NCBI GenBank assembly: GCA_001600615.1
Contig: BCKK01000006.1
Location: forward strand, 1,640,296 to 1,688,665
DNA length: 48,370 nt
From: Dioszegia crocea
Lineage: Eukaryota; Basidiomycota; Tremellomycetes; Tremellales; Bulleribasidiaceae
Direction of reading: 5' to 3'
Of this stretch, positions 1 through 10,351 are shown piece by piece. A program made the position numbers and the translations under genes. Numbering within the stretch: the first letter of the stretch is position 1; every line of letters begins with the position of its first letter. The notes below the pieces were generated by a model. That model was not told where the DNA came from, did no database searches, and worked only from the letters and a program-made list of their open reading frames with translations.

Positions 1-290
1 GCGCGACTACCGTAGTCATCGACGAGGTCGTATCTCGGGTCCAAGAAGTAGGTCGGTTTCTGTTGGGTGTAGCCGGGGGTCGGTGATCCTTGGGAGAGCC
101 AGTCATTAAAGTCGGGTCGTAGCGATTTGTCGAGAGAGGCAGACCAGCTGATAAGCTGATCTATGACCGGAGAGGCCTGCAAGATCAGCGAAGTCGCAGG
201 GCATGTCAGGGGAGTCATTCAACGTACATCGGTGACCTCATTCGCGTTGATCCGCTTGGGCTTGGCTGCACGGATCGCTAAAGAGCTCAT
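1..290 (-). CDS. Partial unknown protein, N-terminal exons only
   Basis: Two exons are visible, 228-290 and <1-176, and the gene runs off the left edge. The start at 288-290 opens the frame with MSSLAIRAAKPKRINA. The intron 177-227 (51 nt) has a GTACGT donor, a GCTGAT branch point and a GCAG acceptor. Joining the exons keeps one frame to the window edge, about 79 residues, which supports a real gene. The visible part is polar and shows no signal peptide, membrane segment or motif I recognise; the stretch ending FLDPRYDLVDDYGSR is what the edge cuts. Function unknown; the rest of the gene lies outside the window. Confidence 0.6.
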
Positions 291-1493
291 TGTATATCGA
301 GAGGTATCGGGTGAGAGAGTACGCTAGGGCCGTGTGGATAGAGCTGAGCGGTGTGGCAAGCGGAGGATTGGTGAATATGAGTTGATGGGGATTGAAGACC
401 CAGTTGGAGCTGAGGGGGACTTTATATCCTCTACGACGTCCATCGTGAAGAGGCTGACCTGCTCTTTGTTGTAGCAGCATTGTAGCAGTGACAATAGGTG
501 AGAGGATGCAGGAAGAATACGAGCTTGATGAGCTGAAACAGGGTGCGGAGGACATCAACAAGCGCCCGGCTCAAGGGATGAAACACGTCGCCGCTTCGGG
601 CAATTTTTGACTTCAAAAGGCCCCTGGCTGGGGTGGAGGATTTTTCGGATACTATCCGGTAGAATCCGCCACTATCCATGCATGTCTCCTGGTCAGATCC
701 GGATCCGACGCAGTATCCGCTATTGTCCAGGATACCAGTACCGGTATCCGCGTCGAGGGGTGGATACCGGTAGAAGATCCGGTATAATCCGGATCCAAAA
801 TCCGATGCCCAGCACTAGTGAGGAGGCAATTTCGTACGCTGCCGAGAATCCCTCATGGACTAGGCTGACATTGTCCCTTGCGCCTTGCTCAGCCTTGCTG
901 CGTGGACGCAACTGAAAGGCCTGAGATTGAGCTGCAGAGTGCGTGAGATAAGATTAGTATGGCGTGCAGCACCGCGTTGGCGGTGTCGACTTTAATGGAT
1001 GGATACAAAAGTAGCATTGCCAGTTGCTCACGGTATCGGTATCCATTTGGTGCAGACATGAATCTATTATCAGCTCCTGGTCAACGGTGTCAGATCATAG
1101 CAACATGAGTGTAGTATGTGGGGTTCCACATACACCATCTCATTTCGTCCATATGCATCCTCTTTGAAACAGTCCTGGAAATGCAGGATTTCAGTCAGTG
1201 TCTGTGTCCTCGCGCTAGCGCTATAAGCTTTTCTTGGTGGATAGATTGCGAAATATACATCATTTCTTCAGCAGTAGTGGTAAGCCAAGGCGCCAAGCAT
1301 CGTGAGCACAGCGATAAGCAAGATCAATATGTGCCGACCTTGCATCGTCATGAGTCGGAGCTCAAAATTCGGTCTTAGATTTGCGAATGGTCAGTCATGA
1401 ATTATGGTCAGTCCCGCCCATCAAGTCAGCAGTACGCCTTTCATACATTTACACTTCTGTCCCTTTAACCTATCTCGCCCAGTCTACCTCACA
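291..1493. other. Intergenic, no convincing gene
   Basis: This holds the promoter side of the partial gene to the left and the 3' side of the AAA ATPase to the right. Short open frames exist on both strands but lack intron signals and recognisable composition. The main structured element is the GGATACCGG-like repeat cluster near 646-810, with a weaker echo (GGTATCGGTATCC) near 1033-1046. Confidence 0.5.
646..810. repeat. Cluster of degenerate GGATACCGG palindromic motifs
   Basis: About 165 bp contain many copies of GGAT(A)CCGG/CCGGTATCC and shorter CGGAT/ATCCG pieces in both orientations. One copy is a perfect inverted repeat, CGGATA-C-TATCCG, at 646-658; others are at about 697-705, 728-749, 761-770 and 777-795. 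The spacing is irregular, so it is not a simple microsatellite. It may be a cluster of protein-binding sites or a decayed repeat; nothing in the sequence decides. Confidence 0.55.
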
Positions 1494-3521
1494 CTACGCC
1501 ATCATCCCAAATACAGTCTGACCAGCGGGGATCCTCGGCCCACTCGCCGTCGACGACTCATCCGCCTGCCCGTCCCACCTGTCATTCCCCGCATCATCTC
1601 CTCTCCATTCTCTTCCCTCATCACCACCCATGGAGCTATAGTCCGACTCCGAAGAGAACGGTACACCCCAACTCATCATCTCTTCGCCCTCGTCAATCTG
1701 TTCTCGGAGCTTCTGGACTTGCTCCAGCAAGATCTTACCAAACTCGACTTTCTCTCCTGACTCTTGGCCGGCGATGATGAGCAATGTCGAGATGCTATTG
1801 AATCAGCTGGCTGCATTCCCCCGCAACTCTGGTCAAGCGTAACGTAGACTCACAAAGCTTCCTTCATGTACGCGAATGAGAATTTGCCGGTCTTGCCCGC
1901 AAAGCTGTCGACTAGCTCATCTGGGAATTTGAGATCCGGCTTGTCGCTAAGCTTGTCTTGCCAGTATTTGGCGTATGCGGTACGTTCCTCTTTGTTTGGG
2001 TTGGGGAAGTTGCTGAGGTATGAGCTATTCTATTCACTCCTAGCAATGAAGCGGGCGGACTGATTCACTATTTGCGGTCGAATCGAGATGGCCTACTCGA
2101 GAGAGCCGGGTCTAGTCTGTCAAAGTGGTTTGTCGACCCAATCTAGACCATGAGCTCTGGTACTCGAGGAGATGGGGCTGACAGCTCACCAACAGCAAGC
2201 CGTCATTGTCCTCTAACCCATCCACCTCATTCAGGAAGAATGCCCGATTTTGGTCGGTAATGAGCGAATCGAGATCCTCCAATATCAGAACGCAAGGTGC
2301 GAAAGCGCGAGCGTGGCGGAAGACCTCGCGGATTCCTGCAAGTGGTCAGCTGCGAGCTCTGCGAAATCAAGAATCGAGTGGCTCATAACGTACCATATTC
2401 GTCACCGGCGTACGCTGAGGTTATCAGCGCATACACGTAGGGTTTGTCGAGTAGCCTGTAACTTACTGTGGAACGACTTGACGTATAGAAGCGGAAGTTT
2501 CACCTCTTTCATGATAGCCTTGAGACTGATAGTCTTGCCGTTTCCAGGAGGCTATAGGGTCAGCTGGATCCAGGAGGACAAGATCCGACCTCAAAGAGTC
2601 GATAAACTCACACCTAGGAAGATCAATCCCCGCTTCCACGGTACTTGGAGGTGCTTGTAGACATCCTCAGATTTGAAGAATGATCGGTAGTCGTTTTGAA
2701 TTGATTTCTTGAGCTTATCCTCCAGGACGACATCATCCCAAGATGCCTAAATCATCAGCTTCGATCGCTGTGCGAGAGGCGGGATGACTTGCAGATTGGA
2801 TAGACTGCCAAAGAGCATAGTCCGGTCTCCAGCTGCTCTGGTCAAATACCCAGACAGCGTCTCGGACCGTAGATGTGAAGGCGGCACAATCATGAATGAG
2901 TTGATGGGCGGCTGATTCGTTGTCGCCGAAAATGAACCATTGGGTGATGGTTGAGTAGCCTTCGGACCACTAAGCCGTCAGTAAAGCCTTCCCACCTCAC
3001 AGGTTGAACGGTCAATGCAGGACTGACCGTAGCAACGAAGGCGACAAACTCCTCATCCCCCCACGCGATATCGTAACCCGCAAAGACAAGCGCATCGTAT
3101 ACACGCCCATCCCCATCCCTCCTCCTCAAGCTGGGCATGTATACAGTCCGCTTGATAGCCTCAACATCTTTCATCTGCCTGACCATGATCTTCTTGCCCG
3201 ACGGCTCATTGGCAGCGTACGCCAATAGCTGGAAGCGGTAATCTTGAGTTGAGGTGAGGGTTTTGTTGGGGTAGAGAGCAGAGAGGTGGGTCTGGAGGTA
3301 GTGGTCTGTGCCGACTCGGTGCTGGTCGACTAAATGCGTCAGCTGAGGCATCTGTTGAGATTGTTAGAGGACGCACAGTGTCCGAGGAAGGTATCAGTTG
3401 GGCCATCCTTCTTGAAGAGCGACGAAGCGTCTGTCTTGCCAACGTCGGAGAGCGGGTTGTATAGTACCCCTGCGGACACAGTCGAGACCGCCGCTAGGGC
3501 TGTAAGGAGCAGCTTGAGCAT
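1494..3521 (-). CDS. AAA-family ATPase with hydrophobic N-terminus
   Basis: Ten exons give 514 aa: 3377-3521, 3028-3329, 2793-2969, 2612-2746, 2467-2551, 2394-2414, 2190-2335, 2069-2142, 1854-2012, 1494-1794. Seen: a signal-peptide-like start (MLKLLLTALAAVSTVSAG), then a region of about 200 residues I do not recognise, then one AAA module. The module has Walker A GPPGNGK (about 253-259), Walker B VLILEDLDSLI (about 304-314), a sensor-1 region LLLIGSTNH and the arginine-finger region SSRPSRFDRKY. The C-terminal tail is acidic and low in complexity. Known: AAA modules couple ATP hydrolysis to remodelling of proteins or complexes. Inferred: the N-terminus may be an ER or mitochondrial targeting or anchoring segment, unusual for the soluble AAA ATPases this resembles. 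Intron 2747-2792 uses a GC donor (GCAAGT). Target and partners are unknown. Confidence 0.85.
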
Positions 3522-3974
3522 ACTGTCTGCAATGTATGGATATGTACGAACTTACGAAGGAGAGATGTGAGAGTGAATGATTGCGGTGCAAGGCTTGGCT
3601 GTAGGATTTAGAGTTCAAGCCTTCGGATATACCCGATGCGGGGTAAAGTGGGGTCCGGTCCGGGGTAGATGTTGTGAGTAAGTGTGAGTAGCGAATTCTC
3701 TCTGGCTTGCAGTGCGCCCGGTGCATAAGCTGCTAGAGGGCACATATGACAACTTAGGGTAGTACTATGTAGGTCCCTTTGCATGCTTAGGACAACGTCT
3801 CAAGGGCGAGGGGCAGAAAGCAATGAGCGGGCATCGTGCCCCACAAATAGATCGGGTTCCGGCGGAAAGATTAACCGGTCCGGCCGGGGCTGGGGTACAG
3901 AGCAGAGGCATTAAGATTATCTCTCCTTCACATCTCATCTTCACGTCTCGTCTACCTACAGCCTCATCTATAAG
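3522..3974. promoter_or_regulatory. Shared upstream region between divergent genes
   Basis: A 453-bp gap separates the AAA ATPase start (3521, minus) from the VOC protein start (3975, plus), so both promoters must lie here. I see no clear TATA box or repeated operator-like motif. Confidence 0.5.
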
Positions 3975-4579
3975 ATGTCACCATCCTACGCGCCCACTAT
4001 GCTTCAGCACGTCAATCTCTGCGTACCTGAGGGGACTCTGCCCCTAGCGAACGAATTCTACGGGGAGGTTATTGGGTTCGGCGTGGATCCTGTGCCTAAG
4101 CTCCAGCAGCATATGTTGATGTGGTGAGCTACTATCGGCCTTCAGAACATCTTGATTTACACGCTGATCTGGTCAGGTTCAGAATCGGTGATGGTCCTCA
4201 GCAGGTGTGTCAACACGCTCTCTGCTTAACGTCTTGTTTAAATTAATGTTTCCTTTGTGCTGATCATATAGATACACGTCGCCCACGCCCACACCACCTC
4301 CCCACCCAACTCTCACCTCAGCAGACATCACCCTTGTTTCCGCGTCGCATCGCCCGAAGCGCTCAACGAGCTCCAAAAGCGGATATATCAGCACAGCCAG
4401 GGAGACTCTAAGGCCAAGGCGATGGAGTGTGATGCGCCCGGTGCGGAGAACTCAGGATCAAAGGTGGGCTTATTGTCTGGCTCGTGTGTGGATGAAACGC
4501 TGACTGGTAGGGCGTGGAATACCCAACGCGATTCTTTGCGAGGGATTTCGCTGGGAACAGGCTTGAGTTTTCAGTCTAG
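3975..4579 (+). CDS. Small VOC/glyoxalase-fold protein
   Basis: Four exons (3975-4123, 4177-4204, 4272-4463, 4511-4579) encode 145 aa; introns are 53, 67 and 47 nt. The start MSPSYAPTMLQHVNLCV begins a first beta strand with the metal-ligand-type His of the vicinal-oxygen-chelate fold. Next come a helix ending in FYGEVIGFGVD, a strand IHVAHAHTT with further His residues, and a terminal strand with GNRLEFSV, whose Glu is the usual fourth ligand position. Known: VOC proteins include glyoxalase I, dioxygenases and isomerases that use a metal centre. The substrate cannot be read from the sequence. No targeting signal is seen, so it is probably cytosolic. The gene converges with the one ending at 4984. 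Confidence 0.85.
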
Positions 4580-4983
4580 ATCTGAGCAGGGGGAGTAAAT
4601 CGCCATTGAGATTCACAATGTACGGCTATGAAGGAAGGATGCTCAGCTGCGAAATCTGAACTTGGGAACTGATCCTGATGTTCACTTGTGACTGATCCCG
4701 GAGCCCAATCGAAAGATTGACCCTAACAACACTTACTTGCTACTGAAGGGGATTTGAGCGTACTGAGGCATGACTACAGATTGACCAGGTCAGAGCTGTG
4801 ATCGGACTTGAGCTAGACCGGATTGTGATGACTTCTTTCATTTCTGCTAGTTCTATTTTGCGCTAAGTGTTTCCTTCGCCCATTCTCCCGGCTGTACAGA
4901 TCGCACTCAGAGTCTGTGCCATCAGCTTCTACTCCTGCGTTGCTACTCTTGCTTGATGAACCGAGATCATCGATGTGAAAAAC
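4580..4983. other. Convergent intergenic region
   Basis: This 404-bp gap lies between two genes that end towards each other, so it should hold two 3' UTRs. No open frame or repeat stands out. If the downstream minus-strand gene has one more intron (possible donor at 4983-4988, possible branch GCTGAT and CACAG acceptor near 4920), its end would move about 75 bp into this gap but add only one or two residues. Confidence 0.45.
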
Positions 4984-5832
4984 TCACGTCAACTGCTGTA
5001 GTCCTTCCAAGAATGACTTGACAAGACCAATAAGCGAGTCCTTGTTCCCATTCTCCACACCCTCAACAAGCAGGATCAACGTGGCGGTACGAGCAGCAAT
5101 GACGGTCTATTCCATCAGCAAAAGCTTAAATGGACCACTGCCTCAAGATTCACCTTTCCATCCTTCTCAGCGAGGATCATATCCCCATCTCCATCCTGAA
5201 CGTCTGCCTTTCCTTCGTTGCCCAATGTGATGTGCTTAGGGGGTGTGCCTGCTCCGCCTGCAGCTGTAGGGTCGCCGACGCGGGAGTAAGTCAACAGGCC
5301 ATCGAAGATCTAAGGGGTCAGCTACCGCCAAGCAATCAAGATAGTCCACATGTTCATCGAGAACAGATACGCCGTGATCTCCAACCGAAATATCCCCTCT
5401 TTCCACCTCTAGTATCCGATATCGCACCGGAGGAACCGTACTCACCTTCCTCACATCCTCAGGCCCCACATCGAACCTGCCCGCCTTACTCCCAGCAGCC
5501 ACACATTCAAAATCTTCATGATCATACAACGCCGCTCGTCCAACTTGGTCCGAGTTTAGAATCCGGTTCTGAAGTAGTTGCTCGGGATCGCCATTATCGC
5601 CCCTTGTCTTCATTTGGGAGATGGTCGCATGTTCCTCTGTGGCCTCTTTGTGGCCTGAAGATCGGAGGGCGGGTGTGTGCTGGAGGGTCAGCATGGAGCG
5701 GGGCAGAGAATATGGCAGTTGTGAATGATTGGTAAGGGAGGTCGGGTCGAGATCGGCAGACTGGGGTAGGAGGACGAATAGGGGGCGGTGGGTAATTGGA
5801 GAGTCGAGACTTACTAGGTTCTGGGTTGTCAT
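4984..5832 (-). CDS. Unknown small conserved-looking protein
   Basis: The model has four exons, 5815-5832, 5446-5679, 5154-5309 and 4984-5106, giving 176 aa that start MTTQNL and end GLQQLT. Introns 2 and 3 (5310-5445, 5107-5153) are strongly supported by donor, GCTGAC or GCTGAT branch and frame. The first intron (5680-5814, 135 nt) has good signals but is a multiple of three and stays open, so it could be retained. The protein has an acidic middle (DVQDGDGDMILAEKDGK) and a hydrophobic helix-like C-terminus (TATLILLVEGVENG). I do not recognise the family; no signal peptide or catalytic motif is visible. Confidence 0.65.
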
Positions 5833-6319
5833 CTTGCTAGAATCTCTGTAGTATTTCCTTTACTGTGAGGAAGAAATAGCTACCGTGGATGGGGATACTT
5901 GACCACTATATACTGGCAGCCTCCTTCTGCCCTTTGACGTCACCCGTCTTAGTGCAGTGGGAGTGGATCAGGCGATCCGGTGGAGGTGTTTCAGATCGAG
6001 CGAGTGCGGGGCCCCGATCTGATTCCAGCTATAACTTATACTTGAGCCTGTGCATGCGCTGCCGCTGACGGTCAAGGCTAGCCAGCCGTGAGATTCACAT
6101 GATGGCTCCATACGATACTGATACAGTGCACGTCTAAGCAAAGCAGAAGAGATTCAGAAGTTTAGGTATACATCACGTAGCATGCTAGTCTGATCTCTAT
6201 TCCACAATGAAACCCATGCCAGCCACGGCAGAGTAGCCATCCAGTCCTCCCTCCTATCTCTTCACCAACAACACGATCACGCTCTTCCAGTCTTCAACCT
6301 TGCCTCTTCCTCACAATCC
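5833..6319. other. Intergenic region
   Basis: This is the promoter side of the minus-strand gene starting at 5832 and the 3' side of the membrane-protein gene ending at 6320. No gene, RNA or repeat is evident. Confidence 0.45.
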
Positions 6320-7799
6320 TCAAGCCCGAGTTCTTGGCGCATGAGCATGTACCCGTGCACCCTCGGAATGTCTCGCATACTCCGCATCAGCCTCCGCCTC
6401 CGCCGCGTCAACTTCCTCTTCCAACCTGATCCGACCCTCCCTTTCTCTTGTGCGCTGCCATGCGACACCCGCAAGAATCGCAAGTGGGTGAAGGACCAGG
6501 CAAATGATGAGCATGACAATGAGGCCGGTCGGTTTAGGGAGGGCCGTGGTGGGTAGAGTGGGGTTGGTTCGGGGGGATGAAAAGAGGAGGGCGAGGAGGA
6601 TATATTCGGATGCAAAGGCCATTAAGCTGATAAGTTAGCTCTGGGATTGCTAACCTAAGCATAGGAAATTAGTGCTCACTAATTTCCCCTGACTCCCTCC
6701 CAAATCGCCATGACCAGATTGACCCCACCCACAGCTCCTACAGCCTGCCATGTCCACTTACCCCACTTAGCCTCATCCTTGATGACCCAGTTCAGCGCGA
6801 TGAAGCCGCTGTGCAGCCAATCGAGCTCGAATAGGATCACAGACAGGAGGATGATGGGTGCGTGGATTAAGAGGGCGTCAATGGGGTGGCGTAGAGAAGC
6901 GGGGTAGGGGAGGAGGGTAACTTGGATAGAAATACTAGAATGTCAGTGAGTGCCCTCAAGCTGCGTAAGATGATGCTCAAGATAAGGGGAAGGGTCGAAG
7001 AATTGATGGAGGTGCCGCGAGCAGGGTCTAAACATACAGGTTAATGGCGTTGAGTATCAGCAGAATTTCTGCACCGACGAAGAATTGCAGGGTCTGGATT
7101 GGAGTCAGCTCTTTGCCCATAGATAGCCCTTGGGAAGTCTCGTCAGAGTAGAATACGCACAAAGCAGACTGCCCATCCAGCTTGAAGCCAATTGGCGAAT
7201 GCGAATCTTAGACCAACTCCGTGAACGAGTGTTTCCTATCTTGATCAGCTGATGTGGATGGGGCGGGCGATCTTCAGGTATCATATCATCTCTCCCCCAC
7301 AGTCATTGTCAACCTCCCTGGCCATACAAGGCCAGGCTCCATTCTCGATCGCCAAACTCCTGAGACAAACCACTCCGAACTCACCTTAGTCACGTCTTTT
7401 CTCGCCAAGAGCAAGTTCAAACAGAATCCCACCATCAACAAGAACGTCACTCCCCAGTAAAAGCCAATCATAGGCACGTTCGGCGTCACGAGTGTGGGGT
7501 AAAGATCCATTATCCCCCTCAATCCTGGTTTTAGGGCGAGCGCGCAGACGAGGTTGGTCCCCATGGACATGAGAACTGGGAGTCAGTCCAGAGTCTTTTA
7601 CAGCGGATGTGAGATATTGTATTCCGTCAGATCACAGTGCGGGCGGAGGGCAATGCAGGCGGGAGACGTGCAGAATACACGAGAGAACGCGAGACATACC
7701 ACTGATAGGGATCGCAATTTGGAGCCTGACGAGCTTCATGCTCGCCTGGAACTGCGCCGGAGTAATGATTTCATCCGCTGGCAAGTCATAGCTGGACAT
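6320..7799 (-). CDS. Multi-span integral membrane protein, unknown function
   Basis: Six exons (7700-7799, 7385-7575, 7161-7235, 7038-7093, 6680-6934, 6320-6626) give 327 aa from MSSYDLPADEIITPAQF to HAHAPRTRA. Introns range from 53 to 149 nt, and every junction keeps the frame. About six or seven hydrophobic spans can be seen, among them IGFYWGVTFLLMVGFCLNLL, the span before LLILNAINL, PIILLSVILFELDWL, GAVGGVNLVMAIW and GLIVMLIICLVLHPLAIL. They are followed by a charged, coiled-coil-like tail rich in E, A and R. The layout resembles small fungal multi-pass proteins of unknown function (a DUF1774-type family is one guess, not demonstrated). No transporter or enzyme signature is visible. Confidence 0.75.
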
Positions 7800-8144
7800 G
7801 ATGGGCTGGAGTAGGTGGCCTTGGGTGTGGATAGATCAGCAGGGTATAGATGTATGGCCACAGAAGCAAATGGCTAGGCTACAGGCAGTGCATCCATTGA
7901 CTGAGCGGCGCTTGCCGCCACCGGCCAACAACACGGTGATGTCATTGGTGGCGATTCTCCTCTTCGGGTTAATAGGATCCTGCCTTGCCTTGCCTTGCCT
8001 TGCCTTGACTTGACTAATTACTGAAGTACATAAGCTGGAGGGTGGAGGTGTGCCAGAGCATACAATATAGGCTGCATAGGGACGTCATCCTTAAGCGTTC
8101 CAACCCGAATCAGAAATCCCCCGATCCAATTCCTGACACCCCTC
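7800..8144. other. Intergenic region with pentanucleotide repeat
   Basis: It lies upstream of the membrane-protein gene and downstream of the metacaspase gene. The only notable element is the TGCCT array at 7981-8015; no gene is seen. Confidence 0.45.
7981..8015. repeat. (TGCCT)5 (TGACT)2 microsatellite
   Basis: Five perfect TGCCT units are followed by two TGACT units. It sits about 180 bp upstream of the membrane-protein start codon. Such arrays change length easily and could serve as a strain marker. Confidence 0.9.
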
Positions 8145-9967
8145 TTATGCCACGAATTGCAAGCTTACGTCGATGGCTGAAGGGTCAGCTCTTCCAGTCT
8201 CGAGACCTGACTGCGCATTTCTGATCCTGCTCATCCGCCTTCCACCGAGAGTCAGGGGAATGGAAAAGAACTCACGGTGACAAGCGCTTAGCTGAGGCTT
8301 CTGGCTGTACTTCCCCTTCATCTCATCCCGCACAGAGTTGAGTAGCTGCTGGTAACTCTGCTCGGGGTATTTGGTCAGAGCCGAGATAAAAGCCTGGATT
8401 GTCAGCTTTGAGTATCTGGAGTCTGTCCTTATAGACAGAAGGGAAAAAAACGTACATAAGACATGGCACCGGTAGCTTGACCCTCTTCCTGGGTATCCGC
8501 ACTCTACACCAGTCAGTCTATACTCTTTACCTCACGCAATGCCAGGATCACTCACAGTCTGACTATCCTTGCATCCACTCCACATGATGACATCTGCCGA
8601 ACTCTCATTCTGCGTCCGAGTCTTGGCCTCGGCGCGATTTGTCGTAAATGCGCCCTTGGCAGCGCCGAACAGACCCGTCATAGCACCCGCGGTATTCCCC
8701 ATGGCGAGGTTTCGGGCGGCACCCATGAGGTTCTGCTGGGTCTCCTTACCAAAGTAGTCGGGACCCTTGACCTTGCCTTCTGTTGAGTAGATGTAGGGCA
8801 GATCCATGACGGTGCCGGAATGGCACGAGTCGAAGATCGCGGTCAGGCGGGCACCGGCGGGAAGGGGTTTGACGAGAAGAGTGTGGCTGCATGTATTAGC
8901 AATGGGAAGTTGGGCTGGAGGTAAATTTACACTGCTCTGTCAGCTTAAGATCTATGCACCGCATAAGAAAAGTTCCGTCAAACTCACTGTCATCGTCGAT
9001 AATCAGACCCGCCCGCTCGTAATCCAAAGGGCAGATCGCCTCGTCCCCTCCATCACCCTCATCTCCAGAGGCATCGGCTTGCTGGGTACCATGGCCAGAG
9101 CTGAGATATCAGCTAGAGCAGACGGCTCCTGAAAATATGAACAGACTCACTAGTGGAAGAACAATGCGTCATCTTTCTGCGCTCCGTCGACTAGCCACTG
9201 CATCCCCCGGATAATGTTATCGCGGGTGGGCATAGTTCGGGGGTCTTGCTTGTCATCAGTAAGAATGACGATGTCCTCCGCTTTGTAGCCGTAGCGGCCT
9301 GGCTGGTCAGCAGTGATCCTAAGCAAAGGAGATGCGTGACGCACTGGTGATGAAGCGGTGAACATTCTGGACCTGTCAAGGGGTCAGCTATCGCCCTATA
9401 AGGTCCCTTGTCCGAAACTTACATCGTTGATGCATCCTCCCAGTTGGCCTTTCTGGCCAAAGTAGTTGATACCGACCTGGGGATTAGCCTCCAGTCATAT
9501 CGCCCAAGGACTCTTGCCCTAGAGATGAACTTACCAGCAAAGCCTTTCGCCGACCGGTACCTTTTGAGCCGTCAGCCTGATCCAAACTCTCCTACCCCAC
9601 ATTTCTCCTTTAATAATAGAATTTAGACGTACATCGCGAGTAGGCGAATCCTTGACCCTGACCTCCAGCCGCTTGATCCTGGTTAGGTCCAGAGGGATTA
9701 TAAGGCGGCTGTTGGCCTTGCTGGTGTTGATTACCGGGATTGTAGCCTGCTCCACTAGATTAGATCAGCTATCGTTGATCAATGTACCAGGGTTCGACCA
9801 CGCCAGCTATGGTCGAGGAGCAGTCACTCACGTCTGCTGGTACTGCTGAGGCGGAGGTGGACCGGAAGGCGGTTTGAAATTGTTTAGCTGCTCCCGAGCG
9901 CGATCTGCAAATTTGTTGAACCTGTCTTGTCACGGTCTGTTCTTCCGGTATTCAGCAGCACTCACAT
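8145..9967 (-). CDS. MCA1: Type I metacaspase
   Basis: Thirteen exons sum to 1113 nt, 370 aa: 9966-9967, 9832-9921, 9633-9754, 9535-9560, 9423-9476, 9345-9372, 9151-9298, 8988-9100, 8931, 8556-8886, 8456-8503, 8276-8393, 8145-8176. The N-terminal prodomain (about 1-65) is rich in Pro, Gln and Gly, as in yeast Mca1. The caspase-like p20 core carries the His of YSGHG (His160) and the Cys of DSCHSG (Cys216), with the family sequences [15 protein letters not shown] and MDLPYIYST. Known: metacaspases are Ca-dependent Cys proteases that cleave after Arg/Lys and act in stress, protein quality control and cell death. Odd: the start codon is split by the first intron (AT^G, 9922-9965), with an in-frame TAG four codons before it, and a one-base exon (8931) is needed to give the expected IIDDDIH. 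Both are in the findings. Confidence 0.92.
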
Positions 9968-10351
9968 TGTCGTCTTAGGCTAGTTGCCTTATCCTGTTAT
10001 GCACAAATATATACAATCAGATCATAGGGTGATTGCTGACACTGACAGCTTGGACGCGCAGCGGAATGTACGCACGGGTCAGAGAGATTGGGTGGCGAAT
10101 CTGAGTGTGGCGAATCTGACCTGGCTGCAGCTGGGAGTATACAGACCACGCAAGGTACTCTGGCGATATGCCGAGGCTACTCCGGTCGATCCTAGGAGCT
10201 GAGGAGGTGGTCTATCATTCCGATAATCAGGACGAGCCAAAATCACTCTAGGAACCGACATTTACCCCCAAATCCGACCGAATATCGATACATGACCAAC
10301 CCTAATTCACTACGGTCGCAACTACATCCAACCTCCGTCGTCTAGCTCAGC
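9968..10351. other. Intergenic region
   Basis: Upstream region of the metacaspase and 3' side of the DUF726 gene. Short open frames here have no splice signals or recognisable content. Confidence 0.4.

Noticed and set aside
5130..5735. 201-codon plus-strand open frame
   Set aside because: Antisense to the small unknown gene at 4984-5832, where the minus strand has three consistent introns.
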